Assembly: GCF_017305915.1 (NCBI RefSeq)
Contig: NZ_JAFKJN010000044.1
Span: 1 to 36,497 of the forward strand
Source: Reyranella sp.
GTDB taxonomy: Bacteria > Pseudomonadota > Alphaproteobacteria > Reyranellales > Reyranellaceae
Length of the DNA stretch: 36,497 nucleotides
Direction of reading: 5' to 3'
The notes beneath the pieces were generated by a model. It was not told the origin of the DNA. It was given only the letters and a program-made list of their open reading frames with translations, and ran no database searches. Position numbers and translations under genes: made by a program. Every line of letters starts with the position of its first letter. The stretch's first letter is position 1. Shown here in pieces: positions 8,392-17,241 of this stretch.

Positions 8392-9431
8392 CGTTTCGGC
8401 TCCGATTGAGGCTCCGGTGGATTCGGCACGCGATAGGGCTGGCCGGCGGCCTGCGTGTTGACGGCCGGCCGCTCGACCGCGACAGCGCCGTCGCCGCGCG
8501 TGAACACTTCACGGATCAGGTACTGCGGCTTGCGGTTGCTGGCGAGGAACATGCGGCCGAGATACTCGCCGATCACGCCGACCACGATCAGCTGCACGCC
8601 CGCCAGCACCAGGACGGCAACCATCAGCGAGGCCCAGCCCTGCGGCGGCTTGCTCTCCGAGATCGCCTCGGCGATCACGATGACCGCAGCCAGCGCGCCC
8701 AATGCGCCGAAGGCGATGCCGAACAGGGTGGCGAAGCGCAGCGGGATCACCGAGAAGTTCAGGAACATCGACAGCCACAGCCGGAACAGGCGGGAGATCG
8801 TGTAGTTCGAGCGACCCTCGATGCGCGGCAGGTGCGCCACCTGCAGCCGGCCGACATTCTGCGTCACCTGGAAGACCAGGCCGTCGACATAGGGGTACGG
8901 GCCCTCGTAGCCGGCGGTGATGTGCTCGCGCACGAAGGCCGAAAGGCAGCGGAAGCTCGAGAGATAGAGGCCCTTGGGCTTGTCGATCAGATGATCGGCG
9001 CACCAGTTGGTGAAGCGGCTGCCGATGTTGCGCCAGGCCGCGTGCTTCTTCTCCTCGTAGTAGGTGTAGACGGCGTCGTAGCCGCCGTCGCGGGCATACT
9101 CGTAGAGCCGCTTCACCTCGGACGGCGGGTTCTGCAGGTCGTCGTCCATGGTGATGGCGAAGGCGCCGCGGGAGCGCGCCAGCCCCGCCATCACCGCGTT
9201 GTGCTCGCCGAAATTGCGGCTGAGGCTCAGCACCGTCACCGGCGCGCCGGGTTCGGCCGCGAGCTTCTTGCAGACCTCCAGGCTGTTGTCGGGACTGCCG
9301 TCGACCGCCAGCACGATCTCTAGCCCGCCTTCGATGTCCAGCGCGCGCAGCGCCTCGACCAGCTCGCCGACGGTCGCCGCGCCGTTGTAGACCGGCACGA
9401 CGATGGAGAGCGCGAACGCCGGATCAGCCAT
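8388..9431 (-). CDS. GT2 polyprenyl-phosphate glycosyltransferase (GtrB/ArnC/DPM1-like)
   Basis: A 347-residue family 2 glycosyltransferase. The GT-A domain starts with IVVPVYNG and contains AVDGSPDNS and the metal-binding MDDDLQNPP (about residues 95-103). Two membrane helices follow near residues 235-300, the second ending in VVGVIGEYLGRMFL, the arrangement of GtrB, ArnC and DPM-like enzymes. These put a sugar on undecaprenyl phosphate at the cytoplasmic face. The tail is Pro- and Arg-rich. It overlaps the methyltransferase gene by eight bases and the small membrane protein gene by four, indicating one operon. The sugar is not predictable. Confidence 0.92.
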   Translation of the reverse strand: MADPAFALSIVVPVYNGAATVGELVEALRALDIEGGLEIVLAVDGSPDNSLEVCKKLAAEPGAPVTVLSLSRNFGEHNAVMAGLARSRGAFAITMDDDLQNPPSEVKRLYEYARDGGYDAVYTYYEEKKHAAWRNIGSRFTNWCADHLIDKPKGLYLSSFRCLSAFVREHITAGYEGPYPYVDGLVFQVTQNVGRLQVAHLPRIEGRSNYTISRLFRLWLSMFLNFSVIPLRFATLFGIAFGALGALAAVIVIAEAISESKPPQGWASLMVAVLVLAGVQLIVVGVIGEYLGRMFLASNRKPQYLIREVFTRGDGAVAVERPAVNTQAAGQPYRVPNPPEPQSEPKR

Positions 9432-10155
9432 TGCGCTCGGCCACGATCAGCAGGGAGCCGCCGAACGGCAGCGGGATGCCGGCGCCGATCACCGCGCGCT
9501 CGACGGCGAGCGCCGTCGAGAAGATCGCGTCGAGCCAGCGCGGGAAGTCGCGCACGTCGCTTTCGGCGTCGGCGCGCTCGGTCAGTCGGTGCAGCATCAT
9601 CAGGGGGAAGAGCAAGGTGTTCCAGTAGCTCGCCTTGAGGACCTTGAAGCCGCAGCCGGCCAGCAGGGCACGCGCCTGGCCGCGGGTGAAACGCCGGACA
9701 TTGTGCACGCGCCGGTCATGCGCCGACAACAGCCAGCCATAGGCCGGCAGATTGAACAGCGCGATCGCACCGGGCTTCAGGCAGCGATGCGCTTCCCTCG
9801 CGGCACGCCCCGGATCGACGCCGCCATGGCACAGCACGTCGAGCGACACGTAGCCCGCGAGCACCGCCGGACCCAGTGGCATTTCGTTGACCGAACCGCA
9901 GGCGACCGGCCGTCCGGACTTCGCACCCGCGAGAGCGGCGGCGGCGGGATCGTACTCGACGCCCAGCGCAGCGGGCCCCAGTCGCGCCAGCATGCCGCCA
10001 GTGCCGCAGCCGGCATCGAGCACCGGCCCCTCCGCTTTGCCGTCCGCCTTGCGAAGCGCGCGCGTCAGTTCCTGCACGACCAGGGCGCGCAGGCCGCGAT
10101 ACCACCACATGCGATCCTCGACCGCATGCATGCGCTCGTACTCGATCCGCTCCAC
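9424..10155 (-). CDS. Class I SAM-dependent methyltransferase
   Basis: A 243-residue methyltransferase. The SAM-binding motif I is VLDAGCGTGGMLARLG, followed by the acidic residue in GVEYDP and a VLCHGG segment. The N-terminal MWWYRGLRAL segment is common in methyltransferases linked to cell-surface polysaccharide clusters. I chose the GTG that starts ERIEYERM, because upstream frame extensions would overlap the start of the divergent membrane protein gene; an ATG eight codons further in is the main alternative. It is first in the operon with the GT2 enzyme. It may methylate a sugar or a lipid-linked intermediate; that is inference from context. Confidence 0.85.
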   Translation of the reverse strand: MERIEYERMHAVEDRMWWYRGLRALVVQELTRALRKADGKAEGPVLDAGCGTGGMLARLGPAALGVEYDPAAAALAGAKSGRPVACGSVNEMPLGPAVLAGYVSLDVLCHGGVDPGRAAREAHRCLKPGAIALFNLPAYGWLLSAHDRRVHNVRRFTRGQARALLAGCGFKVLKASYWNTLLFPLMMLHRLTERADAESDVRDFPRWLDAIFSTALAVERAVIGAGIPLPFGGSLLIVAERNG

Positions 10156-10183
10156 GCACCGCTTATGATATCTTGATCGGGCC

Positions 10184-11764
10184 TTGCCAACCGCCACGAC
10201 CAAACCACCCGTCATTTCGCCGCGCCTGGAGCGGCTCCTGCTGGTACCGCTGTTCGCGCTGCCGGTGATCTGGCTGGCCGGCTATTTCTTCCCGCCGATC
10301 AACCACGATGTCGGCGCCATCCTCTACGTCACCGACCGCTGGCTCGGCGGCGAGAAGCTCTATGTCGACATCATCGACGAGAACCTGCCGCTCACCTTCA
10401 TCGTGCACGCCCTGCCGGTGCTGACGGCCAGGATCCTGCCGGGCGGCGTGCCGCTGTGGTTCACCGCCTGGGTGGTGGGCGGCATCGCCCTCTCCTTCTA
10501 TGCCTGCCGCCGCCTGGTCCGCCTGGTGCCCTCGGCCGACCATGCGTTGACCGAAGCGTTGCTGCCGCCGGTGCTGCTGTTCCTGTTCACGGTGCTGCCC
10601 AACGAGCATTTCGGCCAGCGCGAGCACATCATGTTCGTGGCCTGCGCGCCCTACTTGATCGCCTCGATGGCACGGGCCGAGGGCGTGCAGCTCGGCCGAT
10701 GGAGCGCGATCGTCATCGGCCTGACGGCCGGGCTGTTCCTGGCGATGAAGCCCTATTACCTCGCCATCCCGGCGACGGTGGAGCTGTTCCTGCTGACGCG
10801 CCGCGGCTGGCGCGCCACCTTCATCGACCGGATCCCGTGGTCGATCTTCGCGGTGGCGCTCACCCACCTGGTGCTGATGTACACCGTGTTCTCGGTGTTC
10901 GGCCGCTTCATTATGCCGATGGCGCTCGAGTCCTACGAGCCGATCGGCGATGCCGGCTGGCGCCAGGTGCTGACCAGCAACGTCATGCTGCCGACGCTGA
11001 TCGCGCTGCTGCTGTTCGGCGCCTTCGCAATCTTCCTGACGCGGGCGCTGGCGGCGCGGGCGCTGCTGGCCTTCGGCATCGGCGCGGCGCTGTCGGCGAT
11101 TGCCCAGGCCAAAGGCTGGCCCTACCACGTGCTGCCGGCGCTGTCGGCGGCGATCCTGCTGGCGACCTTCACCCTGTCGCAGACCGTCGACCGCTACCTG
11201 CCGATCGACCGCAGCGCCCATCGCCTGCCGGTGGCGGTGATCTCGGCGACGCTGATGGTGCTGCTCTACTTCCAGGCGGCGCTGTACACGCCGCCCTTCT
11301 ACAAGCAGCGCCAGTACCAGGATTCGGTCGGCGGCATCCTGGCCCACATCGTCGAGCAGAACGCACCGCACCGCACGATCCTGACGCTATCGCCCGGCAT
11401 CTACCCGTTCTGGCCGATGCTGAACTACGTGGATGGCCGCATGACCATGCGGCTCCTGACCATGTGGGTGGTGCAGGGCGTCTATGCCGACTGCGAGGAT
11501 TTCCCCGCCCTCTACAACGCGCCCGACACGATGGGCGACACCGAGAAGTTCGTGTTCGACGCGGTGTCGGAGGACTTCGCCAGGGGCCAGCCGGATCTGC
11601 TGATCGTCGACACCATCCCCGGCATGCCGCGCTGCCAGGGCAAGGTCTTCGACTACCTAGAGTACTTCCAGCAGAACAAGGTGTTCGCCGACGCCTTCGA
11701 GCACTACGAGCACCTGATGGATTTCGACCGCTACAAGATCTACCGCAAGAAGAAGCACGGCTAA
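10184..11764 (+). CDS. GT-C-like integral membrane protein (ArnT/PMT-type topology)
   Basis: A 526-residue protein with about ten membrane spans and a C-terminal soluble part from about residue 385. After the first helix comes PPINHDVGAILYVTDRWLGG, with an acidic residue in the first extracytoplasmic loop where GT-C enzymes keep their catalytic Asp. YVDIIDENLPL follows. These features fit polyprenyl-phosphate-sugar-dependent glycosyltransferases of the ArnT/PMT kind. The only plausible start is TTG, since an in-frame stop lies just upstream. It diverges from the methyltransferase by 28 bases, so it probably shares a control region with the GT2/flippase operon and would be the final transferase. 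Confidence 0.82.
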   Translation: MPTATTKPPVISPRLERLLLVPLFALPVIWLAGYFFPPINHDVGAILYVTDRWLGGEKLYVDIIDENLPLTFIVHALPVLTARILPGGVPLWFTAWVVGGIALSFYACRRLVRLVPSADHALTEALLPPVLLFLFTVLPNEHFGQREHIMFVACAPYLIASMARAEGVQLGRWSAIVIGLTAGLFLAMKPYYLAIPATVELFLLTRRGWRATFIDRIPWSIFAVALTHLVLMYTVFSVFGRFIMPMALESYEPIGDAGWRQVLTSNVMLPTLIALLLFGAFAIFLTRALAARALLAFGIGAALSAIAQAKGWPYHVLPALSAAILLATFTLSQTVDRYLPIDRSAHRLPVAVISATLMVLLYFQAALYTPPFYKQRQYQDSVGGILAHIVEQNAPHRTILTLSPGIYPFWPMLNYVDGRMTMRLLTMWVVQGVYADCEDFPALYNAPDTMGDTEKFVFDAVSEDFARGQPDLLIVDTIPGMPRCQGKVFDYLEYFQQNKVFADAFEHYEHLMDFDRYKIYRKKKHG

Positions 11765-13245
11765 GCGGCGGCCGGCTTGGGCGGCGTCGCCTGCCCGCTC
11801 ACGATCAGGACGTTCTGGTAGGTCTGCGACAACCCCTCCTCGATCTCCGTCAGCGCGCCGAGCGACAGCGCCGAGCTGCCGGCTGCGGCCAGCGCCACCT
11901 GATCGACCGGGATCGAATCGAGATCGAGCTTCAGGGCCGCGATGCGCTCGCGCGTCGATGGATGCGTGTCGGTGGGATGCGCCATCGCCTGGCCCGCGAC
12001 TGCCTTGATCTGGGCCGCGGCGTCCTTGCCGCCGTGCTCGATCGAGATCTGCGCATAGGTCTCGCTGAGGTTCCTGAACGCCTTGCCTTCGTCCAAGACC
12101 TTGATCGCGGTCCCCACGGTCGGCCTCCACATCGGCACATACAGGCCGACCTTCAGCAAGGCGGTCGCCAGCGGCATCGGGCCCGCGATCGACGCGCCGA
12201 CCTCGTCGGCGGCATGCTCGCGCTCGCGGCTGATCCGACGCTCCGGCCGGGCGAACTGCGACAGGCAGAAGTCCAGCATCGACCGGGCAGGAATCGCCAT
12301 GGCGGAGATCAGCCCGCCGCGCGAGGCCTGGCGATGAACCGCCAGCAGCGCGTCATGCAAGGTCCGGTAGGCCGGCGCGAAGCGCATCGAGTAGAGCGTG
12401 TCCTCGCCGGAGAAGTGACCGAACTCGTGGCCGACCACCGCATCGAGCTCGGCCGCCGTGAACAGCCGGCAGAGCGGCGCCGACAGGTAGAGCGTGTTAC
12501 CCGGCAGGGGCTGCGGTTCCCCGACCAGTTGGACTGGCGCCGAGGTGACGAAGAAGTTCGGCTCCAACCCGACCACGACGTTCGACGGCACCGCCGCCCC
12601 CGTCTTGGCCGCGAGCTCGCGCAGCCGGCCGAAGAAGGCAGCCTCCTTCTCGGTGTTGAGCCGCTCGCCGACGATGAGCATGGGGTGCGGACGAAAGATC
12701 GAGAAGGTCGACTTCAGCACCAGCACGCCGGCGATCAGCCCGCCGATGCCGACCGCGCCGATGATCTGGATGTGGACGCGGCCGACCGCCTGCGATTCGA
12801 GAAGGTACAGGCCGTAGGTGGCGAGCGCGGCCTGCAGGCAGAACGAGATGCCGACCGCGAAGGTGACGACCCGAACGGTCGGACTGAAGGCGAGCGCCAG
12901 CCAGCGCCGGCTATGCCCGGTCGCCACCGGCACGAACACCGCGAGGCCCAGCGCCAGGATGCCGAGCGCGCAGGCGGCAAGCGCCGCCCATTCGAAATAA
13001 TGCACCTCGTTGAGCGGCCCGCAGACCTGACCGTACTGGTGCTGGACGTCGGCTGCGCAGAACGTCTCGTACGACACGCCCTGGCTGCGAAGCTGGGCGG
13101 CGACCAGCCCGTTGTTGCGGCTGGCCGCCTTCATGAACCGGTCGTCGAGATCGGTCTTGTTGTGCGTCGCCAGCACGAAGGCGGCGATCGGCACGGTGAG
13201 CATCGCCAGGACGGCGATGACGACACTCTTAAGTAGTGACCTCAT
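11761..13245 (-). CDS. M48-family membrane metalloprotease
   Basis: A 494-residue zinc protease. An N-terminal helix (residues 5-26) is followed by three more membrane segments between about 84 and 178. The catalytic HEFGH motif is at residues 273-277 and the third ligand is probably in the EREHAADEVGA helix near residue 335. This is the STE24/HtpX-like layout, usually tied to membrane protein quality control. A cytosolic or periplasmic site for the protease domain cannot be fixed. Its stop codon overlaps that of the convergent GT-C gene by four bases. The N-terminal loop holds two Cys residues (about 63 and 75), which could form a disulfide outside the cytoplasm. Confidence 0.92.
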   Translation of the reverse strand: MRSLLKSVVIAVLAMLTVPIAAFVLATHNKTDLDDRFMKAASRNNGLVAAQLRSQGVSYETFCAADVQHQYGQVCGPLNEVHYFEWAALAACALGILALGLAVFVPVATGHSRRWLALAFSPTVRVVTFAVGISFCLQAALATYGLYLLESQAVGRVHIQIIGAVGIGGLIAGVLVLKSTFSIFRPHPMLIVGERLNTEKEAAFFGRLRELAAKTGAAVPSNVVVGLEPNFFVTSAPVQLVGEPQPLPGNTLYLSAPLCRLFTAAELDAVVGHEFGHFSGEDTLYSMRFAPAYRTLHDALLAVHRQASRGGLISAMAIPARSMLDFCLSQFARPERRISREREHAADEVGASIAGPMPLATALLKVGLYVPMWRPTVGTAIKVLDEGKAFRNLSETYAQISIEHGGKDAAAQIKAVAGQAMAHPTDTHPSTRERIAALKLDLDSIPVDQVALAAAGSSALSLGALTEIEEGLSQTYQNVLIVSGQATPPKPAAA

Positions 13246-13254
13246 ACCGGGATA

Positions 13255-13713
13255 CTACTCCCATTTGCCGAGCACCTGCGAGCGTACGGATTCGGGGATC
13301 TTGTCGATGTCGGGCACCTTGAACACACCCGATGCAACGAGGACGATCTCGCCGCCGCAGACCAGGTCGCAGCTGCAGAAGCAGAAATTGAGGGTGCGGC
13401 GGGCAATCCGCGCCGTGCCTTCGAGCCACTGGCCGAGCTTGGCGCCGCGCACGAACTCGGTGCTGAGCGAGATCGTGGGATGCGGCCAGCGGATGCCGGT
13501 GGCGTGGCCCGAGCCCGCGCCCATCACCATGTCGGCGACGGTGACCAGCAGGCCGCCATGCGCCCAGCCCATCGGGTTGCCGTGGCGCGGCTCGAGCGGC
13601 AGGCCGACCCTGAGCTTGTCGTCCTCGGCCTTGAACCACAGCGGGCCGATCAGACCGACGAAGTCGTCGGTGACCCGCAATTGCTTGAAGCCTTCGGGGA
13701 TCAGCTTGTTCAT
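13255..13713 (-). CDS. PaaI-family hotdog thioesterase
   Basis: A 152-residue single hotdog protein. The GWAHGGLLVTVADMVMG segment is the PaaI-type active-site helix (HGG followed by an acidic residue). The family hydrolyses aryl- or acyl-CoA thioesters and often rescues CoA in aromatic degradation. The ATG overlaps the previous gene's stop (ATGA), so it is translationally coupled and belongs to the acyl-CoA operon that runs from the MaoC gene. A FCFCSCDL stretch with three Cys residues is unusual but has no known meaning. Confidence 0.88.
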   Translation of the reverse strand: MNKLIPEGFKQLRVTDDFVGLIGPLWFKAEDDKLRVGLPLEPRHGNPMGWAHGGLLVTVADMVMGAGSGHATGIRWPHPTISLSTEFVRGAKLGQWLEGTARIARRTLNFCFCSCDLVCGGEIVLVASGVFKVPDIDKIPESVRSQVLGKWE

Positions 13714-14147
13714 GTCGGCAGTCCGTCTTTGGAAGCGGCGAGGGTCTCGAGCGCGGCCCGCACCGCCGGATCGAACGGCGTGCTCTTGTGGGTCTGCTCG
13801 TTCAGCGACACCATGATGACCTTCTGCACCGCCGTGCAGTGCCCCTCGCCGTCGAACAGCGCCTGGCCGATCACCGCCTTGCGCTGGTGCGCCTCGACGA
13901 TTCGGGCGCAGGCGGTGGCCGCGCCGGGATAGAACATCTGCCGCTTGAAGTCGGCCTCGATGCGGCCGATCACCAGCCGAAAGCGCGGCAAGCCCAAACG
14001 CACGATCTGGCGCAGGTAGGAGACGCGGGCATTCTCCAGCATCTCGATGAAAGAGCCGTTGTTGATGTGGCCGTTGGCGTCGAGGTCGGCGAAGCGCAGA
14101 TGCTCGGAAGTCGAAAAGCCGTAGATGCTCCGATCGGCAAGGTCCAC
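13710..14147 (-). CDS. 4HBT/YbgC-type acyl-CoA thioesterase
   Basis: A 145-residue hotdog protein. It contains RFADLDANGHINNGSF, the 4-hydroxybenzoyl-CoA-thioesterase signature with the acidic residues and His. The start is a GTG that directly follows the TGA of the VOC gene (TGAGTG), with a GGAG ribosome site six bases upstream. It likely hydrolyses a short or aromatic acyl-CoA. A related protein is encoded divergently at 16768-17205, giving three thioesterase-like proteins in four kilobases. Confidence 0.88.
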   Translation of the reverse strand: MDLADRSIYGFSTSEHLRFADLDANGHINNGSFIEMLENARVSYLRQIVRLGLPRFRLVIGRIEADFKRQMFYPGAATACARIVEAHQRKAVIGQALFDGEGHCTAVQKVIMVSLNEQTHKSTPFDPAVRAALETLAASKDGLPT

Positions 14148-14996
14148 TCAACGCTCCGCGAATTCGATGGCGAGATGGGCGGCTTCCGACGGCGGCACCA
14201 GCAGCCGGCCGGCATTGGGCTTCACGACCTTGACGCCGTTCCTCGCCAGCAGCGCCTCGCAGGCCGGCAGGTTGTCGACCTTGAGCCGCAGCAGCGCCGG
14301 ATGATCGCCCGGCCGCACCGGCGTGACGCCAGGATAGCGCTCGCCATACTCCTTGCGGCCGAGGTAGCGGATGTCGTGCGAGCCGGTGTTGGCGACGATC
14401 GAGTCGCCCTCGCGCCGCACCGCGTTCGGCCCGAAATACTTGCGCAGCTCGTCCGCCCACCGGGCCGGCTGCTCGGCGATCACCGTCACGCCCAGGATGC
14501 CGCGCGCGCCGTTGGGATGCCGCGCCCATTGCGGCCGGTACACGAATTGCGGCGTCAGGTGCTCGCAGACGAAGAAGCCGACCACCGGCATGTTGGTCTT
14601 GGGGATGCGCACGGTGCGGAAGGCCGCCTTCTCGGTCTTGCCGTCGATCTCGACGGCGCGGTCGAAGAACAGCGGCGCATCGGGATTGAGGCCGGCCGCC
14701 TTGAAGGCGTCGAACGCGAGATCCGCGCCGTCGGTCGCCAGCGCCACGTTGGCGAGCCCGCCGCCCGCCTTCAGCCATTCGCGGCGCTCGGCGTTGAACG
14801 GCGTCGGCTCGACGATACCCAGGATCTCGAAATAGTCGCGGTCGAAGATCATCAGGTGGTTGGCGGTGCCGAGCTTGGTGTGGAAGCCGCGCGGCTGGAC
14901 CTGGAAGCCGAGCTTCTCGTACTGCCGCTCGGCCGCATCGATGCCGTCGACCATCACCACGACATGGTCGAGCCCCCTCACCGCGCGCTTGGTCAT
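14148..14996 (-). CDS. VOC/glyoxalase-like protein
   Basis: A 282-residue protein whose first half (GLDHVVVMVDGIDAAERQYE, then TANHLMIFDRDYFEILGI) is a vicinal-oxygen-chelate domain of the Glyoxalase_3 type. The second half repeats the fold less clearly. His11 in LDHVV and the Glu of FEILGI are the expected metal ligands. The reaction is unknown; members include lyases, dioxygenases and isomerases. The ATG overlaps the stop of the MaoC gene by four bases. In this operon, action on a CoA thioester or a degradation intermediate is plausible but unproven. Confidence 0.82.
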   Translation of the reverse strand: MTKRAVRGLDHVVVMVDGIDAAERQYEKLGFQVQPRGFHTKLGTANHLMIFDRDYFEILGIVEPTPFNAERREWLKAGGGLANVALATDGADLAFDAFKAAGLNPDAPLFFDRAVEIDGKTEKAAFRTVRIPKTNMPVVGFFVCEHLTPQFVYRPQWARHPNGARGILGVTVIAEQPARWADELRKYFGPNAVRREGDSIVANTGSHDIRYLGRKEYGERYPGVTPVRPGDHPALLRLKVDNLPACEALLARNGVKVVKPNAGRLLVPPSEAAHLAIEFAER

Positions 14997-15445
14997 GAGG
15001 TCCTCCGCCGCACCATGTTGATGCCTTTGGTGGTCATCACCAGCTCGCCCTTCTGGTTGGTCACTTCCCACTGCTCGTGGATGACTCCCATGGTCGGCCG
15101 GCTCTTGGACGGCACCTTGGCCGCGCACACCACCCAGCCGGTGAGCGTGTCGCCGCCTCGCACCGGCTTCAGCCAGCGCAGCTCGTCGACGCCGGGCGAG
15201 CCGAGCGCCGTGCGCCGGTCGACGTAATGGTCGACGAACAGCCGCATCATCTTGGAAGCGACATGCCAGCCCGAGGCGATGATGCCGCCATACATCGACT
15301 GCTTCGCGGCCTCGGCATCGACATGGAAGGGCTGCGGATCGAACTGCCGCGCGAAATCGACGATCTCCTGCTCGGTGAAGGTCGTGCTGCCCATGGGGAA
15401 CTTCTGGCCGACCTCGTAGTCGTCCCAGTAACGGGGTTCAGTCAT
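14993..15445 (-). CDS. MaoC-family dehydratase
   Basis: A 150-residue hotdog protein. The dyad appears in FARQFDPQPFHVD (Asp36 and His41), with GIIASGWHVAS as the second conserved element. This is the shorter MaoC type often annotated as acyl dehydratase or mesaconyl-CoA hydratase-like. It begins the coupled MaoC-VOC-4HBT-PaaI set; the four genes overlap or abut, so they very likely work together on one acyl-CoA route. Upstream, 133 bases hold a family B repeat that separates it from the acyl-CoA dehydrogenase gene. Confidence 0.88.
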   Translation of the reverse strand: MTEPRYWDDYEVGQKFPMGSTTFTEQEIVDFARQFDPQPFHVDAEAAKQSMYGGIIASGWHVASKMMRLFVDHYVDRRTALGSPGVDELRWLKPVRGGDTLTGWVVCAAKVPSKSRPTMGVIHEQWEVTNQKGELVMTTKGINMVRRRTS

Positions 15446-15496
15446 CGACTGGGTTCTTCGCAGAGCCCGGCCATCTGTTCAAGCGCTCGCCCCTTT

Positions 15497-15589
15497 TGTC
15501 GTCCTGAGCGCAGCGAAGGACCTCATGCCGCTTCCACAGGCATGCCGCTCGCAATCGCCATGAGATCCTTCGCTTCGCTCAGGATGACA
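15497..15589. repeat. Family B long inverted repeat, copy 1
   Basis: Arms of 31 bases at 15497-15527 and 15559-15589 (TGTCGTCCTGAGCGCAGCGA and its near complement) pair with three mismatches. A near-identical element occupies 33253-33322. The right arm runs into the acyl-CoA dehydrogenase gene and supplies its last codons and stop. Such TGTCATCCTGAGC elements are scattered in many bacterial genomes. Confidence 0.85.
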
Positions 15590-16742
15590 TGAGGGCCTGC
15601 CCGAACCGCTTGGCGACCTCTTCGAGCATCACCTCGGACGCGCCGCCGCCGATCGCCTGCACGCGGGCATCGCGCGCCATGCGCTCGACCGCGGTCTCGC
15701 GGATGAAGCCCATGCCGCCATGGAACTGCACGCAGTCATAGAGCACCTGGTTCACCAGGTCGCCGGCCAGCGCCTTGACCATCGAGACCTGGGCGACGCA
15801 GTCGGTGCCCTGCGCGTCAAGCCAGGCAGTGTGATGGACCAACTGGCGCGCCGCCTCGACCTCGGCCAGTCGCCGCGACAGGCGCTGGCGGATCGTCTGC
15901 TTCTCCCACAGGGGCGCGCCAAAGGCGGTGCGCTGGTTGACGTAGTCGAAGGTGAGCCGGATCGCCTCGCGCGCCTCTGCCATCGCCATGGCGCCGATCA
16001 CCAGCCGCTCGGTCTGGAAGTTGGCCATGATCGAGTAGAAGCCGCGGTTGGGCTCGCCCAGCACGTTCTCGGCCGGCACCCGACAATCCTCGAAGATCAG
16101 CTCGGCGGTGTCTGAGCTGCGCCAGCCGGTCTTGTCGAGCGCGCGGCCGACGCGGAAGCCCGGCGTGCCCTTCTCGACGATGAACATGGTGAGCGCGCGG
16201 CTGCCCTTGGCCTCGGGATCGGTGCGCGCGGCGATGAAGTAGAGATCGGCGCGCACGCCGTTGGTGATGAACATCTTGGTGCCGTTCAGCACGTAGTGGT
16301 CGCCGTCCTTGACCGCGCGGGTGCGCACTGCGGCGACGTCCGAACCGGCACCCGGCTCGGTGACGCCGACGGCGGTGATGCTGGTGCCGGCCATCACGCC
16401 CGGCAGGTACTTCTCGAGCTGGCGCTTGCTGCCGAAGCGGAGCAGATGCGGGCTCGCCATGTCGGTATGGACCAGCACGGTGATGGCGAAGCCGCCATGG
16501 GTCGAGCGGCCGACCTCTTCGGCCAGCACCACCGACGCCCGAGCATCGAGTCCCGCACCGCCCAGCGCCTCGGGCACACGCAGCGAGAAGAAGCCCAGCG
16601 CACCCATCTCGCGCAGCACCTCGCGCGGCACGAAGCCCGCCTCCTCCCACTTCGGGCCGTCGGGCTTCACCTTCTCCTCGACGAAGCGGCGCAGCTGGGC
16701 GCGGATGAGATCGTGCTCTTCGGTGAAGATGGGGTGTGTCAT
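15579..16742 (-). CDS. Acyl-CoA dehydrogenase
   Basis: A 387-residue FAD enzyme that removes two hydrogens from an acyl-CoA to give the 2-enoyl-CoA. Motifs are VTEPGAGSD (about 127-135), FITNGVRADLY, and the C-terminal FHGGMGFIRETAVERMARDAR. The usual catalytic Glu near the C-terminus (MCAD type) is replaced by Gly (IGGGASE), whereas Glu245 in NFQTERLVIG sits where isovaleryl-CoA and long-chain dehydrogenases have theirs. A branched or bulky substrate is therefore more likely. The last residues MSS and the TGA come from a family B repeat arm. It is separated by that repeat from the MaoC operon but on the same strand. Confidence 0.93.
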   Translation of the reverse strand: MTHPIFTEEHDLIRAQLRRFVEEKVKPDGPKWEEAGFVPREVLREMGALGFFSLRVPEALGGAGLDARASVVLAEEVGRSTHGGFAITVLVHTDMASPHLLRFGSKRQLEKYLPGVMAGTSITAVGVTEPGAGSDVAAVRTRAVKDGDHYVLNGTKMFITNGVRADLYFIAARTDPEAKGSRALTMFIVEKGTPGFRVGRALDKTGWRSSDTAELIFEDCRVPAENVLGEPNRGFYSIMANFQTERLVIGAMAMAEAREAIRLTFDYVNQRTAFGAPLWEKQTIRQRLSRRLAEVEAARQLVHHTAWLDAQGTDCVAQVSMVKALAGDLVNQVLYDCVQFHGGMGFIRETAVERMARDARVQAIGGGASEVMLEEVAKRFGQALMSS

Positions 16743-16767
16743 GGCGCGCGGATGCTACACTTGCGCC

Positions 16768-17205
16768 ATGTCACGCGACAAACGCCTGCAGGATCGCTCG
16801 ATCTACCCGCACTGGTCCTCCGATACCGTGCGCTTCTCCGACCAGGACGGCGCCGGCCACATCAACAACGTCGCCATCTGCGCCTACATGGAGACCGCCC
16901 GTCTCACCTTCATGCGCGACATGGGGATGATGACGCCGCGCGAGGAAGGGCTGCGCGGCATCTCGGCCGGGATGACCGTCTCGTTCCTGGCGGAATCGCA
17001 CTGGCCGGGGAAGGTCGAGCTCGGGACCGGCGTGCTCAAGATCGGCACCAGCTCGATCACGGTGGCCTCGGCCGCCTTCAAGGACGACCTCTGCATCGCC
17101 GCCGCCGAGATGACGGTCGTCCGGCTCAGGGGCAAGGCGCCCCATCCGATCGACGGGGCCTTCCGGGAAGCCTTGGAAAAGTACCGTTTGAAGGGCCTAG
17201 GCTGA
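16768..17205 (+). CDS. 4HBT-type acyl-CoA thioesterase
   Basis: A 145-residue hotdog protein with VRFSDQDGAGHINN, the thioesterase signature. It diverges from the acyl-CoA dehydrogenase gene, 25 bases apart. The ATG was chosen because the conserved SIYPHWSSD segment starts soon after; the frame extends upstream only into the neighbour. It resembles the 13710-14147 protein. A good intrinsic terminator follows its stop, so it is probably a one-gene transcript. Confidence 0.9.
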   Translation: MSRDKRLQDRSIYPHWSSDTVRFSDQDGAGHINNVAICAYMETARLTFMRDMGMMTPREEGLRGISAGMTVSFLAESHWPGKVELGTGVLKIGTSSITVASAAFKDDLCIAAAEMTVVRLRGKAPHPIDGAFREALEKYRLKGLG

Positions 17206-17233
17206 CCCAAACCCCTGGACGGGTTGGGTTTTT
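17206..17233 (+). terminator. Intrinsic terminator after thioesterase gene
   Basis: CCCAA-A-CCC pairs with GGGTTGGG around a CTGGAC loop with one bulged A, followed by five T residues. It begins right after the TGA and separates the thioesterase from the bfd promoter. Confidence 0.8.
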
Positions 17234-17241
17234 CAGACGCC

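Noticed and set aside
10456..13236. A very long open frame (over 900 codons) on the plus strand across the GT-C and M48 genes
   Set aside because: It is Arg/Gly/Pro-rich, has no motifs, and lies over two well-supported genes; high GC makes such frames common.
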